A model generated the notes under the pieces. The model was not told the DNA's origin. It worked only from the letters and a program-made list of their open reading frames with translations, and ran no database searches. From contig NZ_FMUS01000012.1 of NCBI RefSeq assembly GCF_900101495.1, positions 1-64,000 on the forward strand: 64,000 nt of DNA. Direction: 5' to 3'. Positions 55,040-62,007 of this stretch are shown here, in pieces (positions within the stretch are counted from its first letter, which is position 1; each line of letters starts with the position of its first letter). The position numbers were made by a program, and so were the translations under genes. Source of the DNA: Alkaliphilus peptidifermentans DSM 18978 (GTDB lineage: Bacteria; Bacillota; Clostridia; Peptostreptococcales; Natronincolaceae).

Positions 55040-55066
55040 AAAGATGTGCTATTTAGACACATCTTT
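55040..55066 (-). terminator. Terminator of the L,D-transpeptidase gene
   Basis: Minus strand AAAGATGTG / CACATCTTT with a 9-base loop followed by TTTT, 46 bases past the stop. Confidence 0.8.
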
Positions 55067-55111
55067 CTGCTTATATTATTATTTAATTATAGAAATACAT
55101 TAATCGGGTTT

Positions 55112-55954
55112 TTATGGTTCTCTAATGTCAAAGAATTGGTCTCTAGAGAGTTGCAGCATATTATAGGTGTTTACCCCTACTATCCCATCGGCAATAAGAT
55201 TAAAGTCTCGTTGAAAGCTTCTTACAGCCTCTTTAATTTCTTCATCATATATACCATCAATTTCACCCTCGTAATAACCTAATTCAGTCAATATTGTTTT
55301 GACTGTGAAGACATCCTGCCCTGGTGCTACACCAACATCCAATATTCTTCCTGTTATATTCTCACCAGTAATCTTAACGGGTGTACCCAAAGGAACAATA
55401 TCATAAAGCTCATTTACATCTTCATTAAACATTCTTATACAGCCTCTACTTGCGGCTGTTCCTATGGATTCTGGAGTATCAGTTCCATGAATACCATAAC
55501 CCCCCCATGGCACATTTATTCTCATCCAACGGGTACCAAAAGGACCTCCTGGGTTCATGGTTTTTTGAATTATCTGCCACTCTCCTACTGGAGTCGGTGT
55601 CTCAGGTCTTCCTACTGCTACTGGATAAGTCTCTAAGGTTTCATTAAATCTTTTTAAAAGTAAAATTTTTCTTTCCAAATCAATGTCTAATGTATAGCCT
55701 TCTTCAGGGATGGGGTACCTTTTATTAGGATCAAGTCCAATTGCATTCCATGTATCTGGCCCCACAATGCCATCTGGGTTTAAACCATAGTCTGCCTGAA
55801 AGCTTCTAACTGATTCGTAAACACCTTCATCGTAAACTCCATCTATACTATTTTCATAAAAGCCCAATTGCAGTAATCGTTCCTGTACATGCATTACATC
55901 GGGACCTTCCATATATGGGTCAAGCAATCTTAAGTATCTGCTGGCTATTTTCAT
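55112..55954 (-). CDS. L,D-transpeptidase with peptidoglycan-binding domain at each end
   Basis: 280 residues. An N-terminal PG_binding_1 domain (~12-73, VMHVQERLLQLGFYENSIDG), a central YkuD catalytic domain (~85-200) with His156 and Cys172 in YGIHGTDTPESIG and AASRGCIRMF, and a second PG_binding_1 domain (~210-272, VKTILTELGYYEGEIDGIYD). It cross-links or modifies peptidoglycan stem peptides. No signal peptide or membrane helix is visible, so it may be released in the mother cell for spore-cortex work, as in some clostridial YkuD proteins. GAGGAGGAG precedes the ATG. Confidence 0.9.
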   Translation of the reverse strand: MKIASRYLRLLDPYMEGPDVMHVQERLLQLGFYENSIDGVYDEGVYESVRSFQADYGLNPDGIVGPDTWNAIGLDPNKRYPIPEEGYTLDIDLERKILLLKRFNETLETYPVAVGRPETPTPVGEWQIIQKTMNPGGPFGTRWMRINVPWGGYGIHGTDTPESIGTAASRGCIRMFNEDVNELYDIVPLGTPVKITGENITGRILDVGVAPGQDVFTVKTILTELGYYEGEIDGIYDEEIKEAVRSFQRDFNLIADGIVGVNTYNMLQLSRDQFFDIREP

Positions 55955-56067
55955 ATCACACTCCTCCTCAGTAACATCATACGAACAAACCAGAAAAGTG
56001 TGACTGCTATCAATATAAAACTACCTTTTTAAAACAGTTATTTTTATTAGGCTATATAGTAAGCTTC

Positions 56068-57084
56068 TTATTTATAGGAGATTGAGTCTATATTTTTTAT
56101 TAATATAGATATAGTTCCATCTTGATTATTTATGAGCTCAACATGATTACTTTCATCTTCTAAAGATAAATTTATTTCTATTCCATGATTAGTCTTAATT
56201 TTCCTCTTTCTAAAAACCTTTTCAGCAATATCTTCTCTAATTTCCACTTCGTTTTCTTCGAATCCACTATTTAGCATGTGTTCTATATACTCTTCCTTAA
56301 GCTCACTATTATTTTTAAATACCCTATCAGTTATCTCTCGAATATCTATAGCTCCTTTTTCCTCAACACAGCCTAAAATTGCTTTTCCAAAGCTATCGGC
56401 TACCTCCATATCTTGATTGCAGTATTTTTTTGTGAATTTTTCTGTTATTTTTTTTAAATTTTTTGCTATTGTTACATCCGATTGTCTACCCTCACACTGT
56501 AGAAACTCCTCTGAAAAGTAGCATTTCTTTTCACCATTGATTTCATATTCCTTTTCAAGTAACTTAATGCTGTAATTATGTAATGATATAATGGCGCATT
56601 CATCTACTTTTTGATGAAGCCCAGGCAGCGTAGTCTGATGTTTAACAATGGTGTTTGTTCTAACCTCATCTGTTTCCTCTGTATAGTGGATAAAGGATGA
56701 TCTATAATTAAACTTTAAAATACCTAAAAACCATTCATCCTGACATTGAAATGTACAAAACATAACATCAGCAGATGGAATAGAAGGATTTTTTATCATA
56801 ATACTATATAAATACTTTGCCATTTCACCGCTGATCTCAATAAATTCTTGCTGGTCTTGGGATATTACCTCGGTAAATTTTTTAATTATATTATCAGATT
56901 CAATGAATGAGGCCTGTTTTAAATGATGATCTTTTAAGGCTTTAGATAGATGAGTTTCCATAAATTCTTGGATATCTTCATTGATTAAATGCTCCTTTAA
57001 AGACAATATAGGCATTCCAAGCTGAGTATCTAAAATATGTACAATAATTCTATTAATTGTTACATTTATTGATTTTTCCTCCAT
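56068..57084 (-). CDS. Nucleoid-associated protein (YejK/NdpA family)
   Basis: 338 residues with no membrane segment. The N-terminus INRIIVHILDTQLGMPILSL is the usual family start, and the core keeps the pattern of 37-kDa nucleoid-associated proteins (FIHYTEETDEVRTNTIVKHQ, KVDECAIISLHNYSIKLLEK, FLQCEGRQSD). These proteins bind DNA in the nucleoid; their exact role is unclear. The C-terminal part is acidic. It stands alone with AAAGGAG upstream. Confidence 0.75.
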   Translation of the reverse strand: MEEKSINVTINRIIVHILDTQLGMPILSLKEHLINEDIQEFMETHLSKALKDHHLKQASFIESDNIIKKFTEVISQDQQEFIEISGEMAKYLYSIMIKNPSIPSADVMFCTFQCQDEWFLGILKFNYRSSFIHYTEETDEVRTNTIVKHQTTLPGLHQKVDECAIISLHNYSIKLLEKEYEINGEKKCYFSEEFLQCEGRQSDVTIAKNLKKITEKFTKKYCNQDMEVADSFGKAILGCVEEKGAIDIREITDRVFKNNSELKEEYIEHMLNSGFEENEVEIREDIAEKVFRKRKIKTNHGIEINLSLEDESNHVELINNQDGTISILIKNIDSISYK

Positions 57085-57359
57085 AATTTTAACTCCTTTT
57101 TAGCATAATATATTTTACATATTAGTTTTTTATAGCCTTGGTAATTATATCAGCTAAAATAAGAAATAACAACCGATAGAAAATTATAGATTTCTGCATT
57201 AATGGTTTATCCAACTCTTTCCAAAACCAACACAGGATGATAGAATAACTATGAGACAAAATTAATAATAAATGAATTACTATAAAAACTAGATGAATAT
57301 AGATTAATAGAAGATGTCATTATTTGCAGCATCAACAGACTTACAAAAGGGGGATGACT

Positions 57360-57830
57360 ATGTTAAATTTTCGCATTGCAAAACCAGAAGATAAAGAATA
57401 TTTTGTTGAGGATTATCTGAAGCGTTATGGTGGTGATATTGAACTGGCCAACAAGCACGCAAAGGTATGTATAGAGGTGCATCGTTCTATAATTTTACAT
57501 AACGACGACGATATTATTGGAAGTGTTACTTGGGCAATACGAGAAGGAATTAAATTAGGCTTAGTGGTAATTTTTCAAATGTCAATTGGTAAAGCAGAAA
57601 ACCGTGGTAAGGGTTATGGTGGCATGCTTGTAAAGCATTGCATTAGAGATATAGAAACTTTCTTTGGTTTTAAAGGCTACAATCTACGTAGAATTTTCAT
57701 AGGTATTAATGAGGGTAATTTAGCGGCCAGAAATATTTATAAAAAAAGTGGATTTAAAATTATAGCTGAGTTGAAGGATCATATAATAAAAAATGAAAAG
57801 GAACTGATATATGCCAAGGATTATTTTTAA
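57360..57830 (+). CDS. GNAT-family N-acetyltransferase
   Basis: 156 residues from the ATG at 57360, which follows AGGGGG; an in-frame TTG 12 codons upstream lacks a ribosome site. The acetyl-CoA loop is NRGKGYGGMLVKHCI and the closing motif is GNLAARNIYKKSGFKIIAEL. Substrate unknown. A terminator follows directly. Confidence 0.85.
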   Translation: MLNFRIAKPEDKEYFVEDYLKRYGGDIELANKHAKVCIEVHRSIILHNDDDIIGSVTWAIREGIKLGLVVIFQMSIGKAENRGKGYGGMLVKHCIRDIETFFGFKGYNLRRIFIGINEGNLAARNIYKKSGFKIIAELKDHIIKNEKELIYAKDYF

Positions 57831-57831
57831 T

Positions 57832-57860
57832 ATTAAAGCCCCCAAATTGGGGGCTTTAAT
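57832..57860. terminator. Shared terminator of convergent genes
   Basis: ATTAAAGCCCCC / GGGGGCTTTAAT with a loop of about 5 bases lies between the GNAT and FMN-protein genes, which converge. Confidence 0.85.
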
Positions 57861-57878
57861 GCTTGAACCTATATTACA

Positions 57879-59441
57879 CTATTTACTTTCTATTATATCA
57901 AAGGCTCTTGGAACTAATTGTTGTAACCCTTTACCCCAGTTGGTTGCACCAGTAATTACATCAAGCTCATATGATTGATTTTCCATAGAATATTCTATCA
58001 TGTCAGCAAGAATATCTAATTGAGCTCTACCTGCTAAAGTTGTTTCTGCAAAATTAGTATACCATCTTCCTTCTGGTCCTGAATAAGTAGGATTATGTTG
58101 CTTTGCTAAAGGATTACCTCTTTGGAATTCAATATAGTCAATTTCTTTAACTTCATTGTTTTCAGCTACTGCTAAAAGCTGTACATAGTAAGCACTATTT
58201 GCAGTAGTATCACCAATGAATACATAAATTACAGAATCATCATTTACTTCAACATCTGCTCTCATAGCGTGATATAGCGCTCCTGAAGCATATCTCTTCA
58301 AATCATGTCCCCAGCTGGTAGCTCCCGTTGCTACATCCACTAGGTTAGGATCTTGAGTATCAATTAATTGTCTTTCTCTTTCAGCGATAATAGCTACTGG
58401 GTCTACATTACGAGCATTAGACCATCTTTCAACATAACTAACACCTGCATCATTTTTACCACCATGCTCTTTTTTACTTTCTCCATTTTCCATATATGAA
58501 TCATAATTTACATATACAATCTTTCCATCTTCAACCTTCATGTCAACTATAGAGGTCCAATCACCTGAAGCTAGACCAACTATTCTATAGGTACCATCTC
58601 TATAGCCATTAACCACTTCTCCACCAAGTTCTACCATTCTAGCTTCAGCTACATTTGAATACATTGCTTTAGCCATAGCTTTCTTTGATAATTCAACAAA
58701 TTTATGATGGGTTGATGTAGCTGAGGTTACTAGATCTACTAAGCCTGGGTCTTGCTTTTCAACTAATTCTGCTGAGAATCCAGGTATTGCTTCCAATAGT
58801 ATTTCCCAGTTATAACCATATTCTGGATTTGATTTTCCTAAGCCACTTTCCATGTCATACTCATCATATACAACGGCATCAATTTTACCATTTTTAACAG
58901 TTAGCTCTAGCTTAGGAAGTCTATTTCTGTTTGTACTATATAGTCCTACAGTAGTATAAACTCCATCCTTCATTTCAGCATTTCCATCAAAATAATAAAC
59001 ACTGTTGGTTTTAACATCTTCGTAATAGTATTGTCCAAGAACTTCTGCCAATTGATCTGCAGCTACTAAGGCCTTATTTTCAACGATTTCGAAGTTCACG
59101 TCATGCTTTACATTGTTTCTGAAAAAATTAAAGCTTTCCTCTGCTAATTCAGCAGTAGCATTAGGAGTGAAGCCTTCGCTATCTACAACATATATACTAC
59201 GAGTTGCAGCTACATAATGAATATGTAGACCCATTTTTTCTACTACATCTCTAACAGGAAGCAAGGTTTTCCCATTCTTCCATAGTGTTGGTGTATCTAG
59301 TGTTTGATTTTCTCCATTAATAATTACAATTGCAGGGCGATCTCCAGGTACTGCAACTGGAGTATTGGCAAAAGCACCAATAACAAATAGTGGAATTGCC
59401 AATGCCGTAATTAATAAACCAGCTAATACTTTTTTCTTCAT
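57879..59441 (-). CDS. Secreted protein with three FMN-binding domains
   Basis: 520 residues. A signal peptide ends near VIGAFANTP. Residues ~35-145 match the copper-amine-oxidase-like N-terminal domain that binds the wall or other proteins (ENQTLDTPTLWKNGKTLLPV). Three repeats follow, each ending in the ApbE target motif Dxx(T)xAT: DLVTSATST with Thr242, DVATGATSW with Thr375 and DVITGATNW with Thr500. FMN would be covalently linked to these threonines by ApbE, which is encoded next door on the opposite strand. The layout resembles PplA-type extracellular electron-transfer proteins, which carry two FMN domains; here there are three, and the first has Ser in place of Gly. It probably moves electrons outside the membrane. 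Confidence 0.88.
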   Translation of the reverse strand: MKKKVLAGLLITALAIPLFVIGAFANTPVAVPGDRPAIVIINGENQTLDTPTLWKNGKTLLPVRDVVEKMGLHIHYVAATRSIYVVDSEGFTPNATAELAEESFNFFRNNVKHDVNFEIVENKALVAADQLAEVLGQYYYEDVKTNSVYYFDGNAEMKDGVYTTVGLYSTNRNRLPKLELTVKNGKIDAVVYDEYDMESGLGKSNPEYGYNWEILLEAIPGFSAELVEKQDPGLVDLVTSATSTHHKFVELSKKAMAKAMYSNVAEARMVELGGEVVNGYRDGTYRIVGLASGDWTSIVDMKVEDGKIVYVNYDSYMENGESKKEHGGKNDAGVSYVERWSNARNVDPVAIIAERERQLIDTQDPNLVDVATGATSWGHDLKRYASGALYHAMRADVEVNDDSVIYVFIGDTTANSAYYVQLLAVAENNEVKEIDYIEFQRGNPLAKQHNPTYSGPEGRWYTNFAETTLAGRAQLDILADMIEYSMENQSYELDVITGATNWGKGLQQLVPRAFDIIESK

Positions 59442-59837
59442 TTTTTCTCCTCCTTAATTTATGTTTTATAACCAACAACATTATTTTGGGTAATGTCGTT
59501 AATATAACAACAATTAGATAAGTTTTACTTGATAAGTATAATTATACATTAAAAGCAATTCTCCTTCTGGAAATTATTAGATTTACAACAAATAATTTCT
59601 TAATAATATTTATTATATAATATTTTTGTATTATAGCAAGTCCTTATTATCTAAGTTTCTTTACTTTTTATATCCAAATTGATATAATTAATTGAATTTA
59701 GGTATGTTTTAAATGTATAAGATATGAAAATATTATTAATACTTGATTTAGATTTAGCTATTATGGGTAATAAATAATACTATTACTATTATTATAATGA
59801 GGTGTTTTTGAAACCAATGTTAAGGAGTGTGTATGTC
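59442..59837. other. Divergent intergenic region between FMN protein and apbE
   Basis: This 396-base AT-rich gap should carry promoters for both genes. Several TATAAT-like sequences occur, but I see no clear -35/-10 pair, riboswitch or operator. The only firm sites are the ribosome sites GGAGGAGAA (FMN protein) and AAGGAG (apbE). Confidence 0.5.
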
Positions 59838-60872
59838 ATGTTAAAGCCTGTATCGAAGGCTATTGCGCTAATAATTGTAGTTGCTATTTTTTTAACCGGA
59901 TGCGGTACAAAGGAGCTTCAATCCTTTCAAAAAGATGAATTTGTTCTTGGTACTAGAGGTCAAATTAGGGTTTTTAGTACTTCGCAAAGAAGAGGAAATG
60001 CCACCATAGGTAAAGCCTTTACCCGCATAAGAGAAATAGAAAATACAATGAGTACTTCAATAGAAGGCAGTGATGTTTATAGAATAAATAAAAATGCAGG
60101 AAAATCCCCGGTACAGGTTGACCCAGAAACTTTAAAGCTAATAAAAATGGGTATTGAATATGAAGAAATTACAGGTGGAGTATTCAACATTGTTCTTGGC
60201 TCTCTGATAGATTTGTGGGGAATAGGAAAGGATTGGCAGAAGGTACCACCACAACAGGAAATAGAAGAAGCAAAAAGACATATTAATATTAATGATTTAG
60301 AAATAATAGATAGCTCGGTATTCATTAGAGATTCTAAAATGTTGATGGATTTAGGTGGCATAGCTAAAGGATATGCAGTGGATGAAGCTGTAAGAGTTTT
60401 AAAGAATGACGGAGTTGAAAGTGGCTTTATTAATTTGGGTGGAGATATATATGCACTTGGAAATAAACCCGACGGAACTCCATGGAACGTCGGTATTCAA
60501 AATCCAATTATAGGAAAAACCAATGCCATTGCCCGAATAGCTTTAGCGGATCAATCTATAGTAAGCTCTGGCGACTATGAACGTTATTTTATTGAGGATG
60601 ACCAGCACTATCATCACATCATTGACCCAGAAACAGGCTATCCCAGTACAAATGAATTAGTTAGCGTGACAATAGTATCAGAAACCGCCACCGATGGTGA
60701 TGTACTATCTACTGCTGCATTTGTTATGGGTCTTGAAGATGGATTATCCTTCATAGAATCTTTAGAAAATATTGAAGCAGTATTTATTACCAGAGACCGA
60801 ATAGTCTATACTACATCGGGTATTAAAGACAAACTGGAAATACTTGATGATTTATTTACTATAGCTAATTAA
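59838..60872 (+). CDS. apbE: ApbE flavin transferase (lipoprotein)
   Basis: 344 residues from the ATG at 59838, ten bases after AAGGAG; an in-frame GTG twelve codons earlier is not supported. The signal ends in the lipobox FLTGC. ApbE motifs are present: FVLGTRGQIRVFSTSQ, LGSLIDLWGIGKDW, DLGGIAKGYAVDEAV, INLGGDIYALGNKPDG, HHIIDPETGYPSTNELVSVT and TDGDVLSTAAFVMG. It uses FAD to attach FMN to Thr of target proteins outside the membrane. The neighbouring triple-FMN protein carries exactly such target motifs, so it is the likely substrate. Confidence 0.93.
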   Translation: MLKPVSKAIALIIVVAIFLTGCGTKELQSFQKDEFVLGTRGQIRVFSTSQRRGNATIGKAFTRIREIENTMSTSIEGSDVYRINKNAGKSPVQVDPETLKLIKMGIEYEEITGGVFNIVLGSLIDLWGIGKDWQKVPPQQEIEEAKRHININDLEIIDSSVFIRDSKMLMDLGGIAKGYAVDEAVRVLKNDGVESGFINLGGDIYALGNKPDGTPWNVGIQNPIIGKTNAIARIALADQSIVSSGDYERYFIEDDQHYHHIIDPETGYPSTNELVSVTIVSETATDGDVLSTAAFVMGLEDGLSFIESLENIEAVFITRDRIVYTTSGIKDKLEILDDLFTIAN

Positions 60873-60879
60873 GAATACT

Positions 60880-60904
60880 AAAGGAGCTGATTTTCAGCTC
60901 CTTT
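60880..60904. terminator. Terminator after apbE, first copy
   Basis: AAAGGAGCTGA / TCAGCTCCTTT forms an 11-bp stem, seven bases past the stop. An almost identical hairpin lies at 61055-61081. Confidence 0.85.
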
Positions 60905-61028
60905 CAGACTGATGAAAAACCCTCATCTTCTTCGTTGCTTCTAAAACCCAGCACCCTTACGTATTACGTATACGCTGCAGTCGCTAGGTTTTCTTGCGCC
61001 TCGAATCTGTGGCTTTTTCATCAGTCTG
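60905..61028 (+). repeat. Palindromic repeat element, copy B
   Basis: 124 bp. The outer arms CAGACTGATGAAAAA / TTTTTCATCAGTCTG form a perfect 15-bp stem; the inner stem AAAACCCAGC / GCTAGGTTTT has one G-U pair. The core is nearly identical to copy A in the opposite orientation. It lies between the two copies of a terminator, so it may be an insertion. Confidence 0.8.
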
Positions 61029-61054
61029 CATTTTGATGACTTTGTCTACAAGCT

Positions 61055-61081
61055 AAAAGGAGCTGATTTTCAGCTCCTTTT
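61055..61081. terminator. Terminator, second copy
   Basis: AAAAGGAGCTGA / TCAGCTCCTTTT repeats the hairpin at 60880-60904 and lies next to the convergent HAD gene stop at 61096. Confidence 0.85.
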
Positions 61082-61095
61082 TCGCTTGTTTATAA

Positions 61096-61824
61096 TTAAT
61101 CAAGAATTTCTACGTCAGAGTTTAGTTTATATATTACATCTTTTCTCTCAATTATTATAGTAGTTCTTTTACATAAATCTTTATCTTCTTTTATTTTTAA
61201 TAGTAACTCCTTTGCAGGATTAATTGCCACTGGATTACCCACCAGCTCTAGCATAGCAAGATCTCCATTTGTATCACCATATGAATAGCTATCTGCTAAG
61301 CTTAAATTATACTGTTGAACAAACTCAATTATTGCACTGTGCTTATTACTAGAATCCCACATCTGGGCAATTTCCCCTGTAAACATACCGTTTTCATCAA
61401 TTAAATATTGAGTTCCCTTGAAATCTGTTACTCCATATTTTTCTGCCATTTTTTCCACTAAATAGTCAGGGCTACCAGAGATAAAAAAGATATTATGACC
61501 CTGTTCCTTATGCCAAATAATTTGGTCTCTAGTATACCGATATACTCTATCTCCCTTCATCTCAATTACTTGATTTGAAATAAAATCCATCTCCTGTCGA
61601 TTTAAACCCTTCATTGAAGCTAAATAGATGGCTGCCACTTCAATCAAATAATCCTCATAATCTCCACGTCGTTGATCCCAGCTATGGAATGCTTTTTTTG
61701 CTTCTTTATGCCATATTGCAGGGTCAATGATTTCATATCTAATCAATTTTTGAAAATGCTCCAACATTAAAGAATTTCTATACAGGGTTCCATCTATGTC
61801 TATAAAAACTCCCACATTACTCAT
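61096..61824 (-). CDS. HAD-IB family phosphatase (SerB-like)
   Basis: 242 residues from the ATG at 61824, after GGGAGTG. Motif I is VFIDIDGTLYRNS, motif II HNIFFISGSPDYLV, and motif IV YSYGDTNGDLAML. The ~70-residue helical cap between motifs I and II (C1 type) is typical of phosphoserine phosphatase-like enzymes. Substrate unknown. It converges with apbE. The cyanophycin synthetase gene upstream is on the same strand but has its own terminator. Confidence 0.85.
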   Translation of the reverse strand: MSNVGVFIDIDGTLYRNSLMLEHFQKLIRYEIIDPAIWHKEAKKAFHSWDQRRGDYEDYLIEVAAIYLASMKGLNRQEMDFISNQVIEMKGDRVYRYTRDQIIWHKEQGHNIFFISGSPDYLVEKMAEKYGVTDFKGTQYLIDENGMFTGEIAQMWDSSNKHSAIIEFVQQYNLSLADSYSYGDTNGDLAMLELVGNPVAINPAKELLLKIKEDKDLCKRTTIIIERKDVIYKLNSDVEILD

Positions 61825-61973
61825 ATTAATCACTCCCATGGTCTTTCATATTTATATAATTATACACTAAATTTAAAACTATAAACATATATTATTATAC
61901 ATAATAGTCTTCAAAGTTATGAAAGAATAATATCCTTCACATTTAAAAATAGGCTCATTTAACGTAAACTAAA

Positions 61974-62000
61974 AACTGATAAGAAAAATTCTTATCAGTT
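61974..62000. terminator. Terminator of cphA
   Basis: AACTGATAAGAA / TTCTTATCAGTT, a 12-bp stem with a 3-base loop, just past the stop at 62008, with T-rich flanks. Confidence 0.85.
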
Positions 62001-62007
62001 TCAATCA

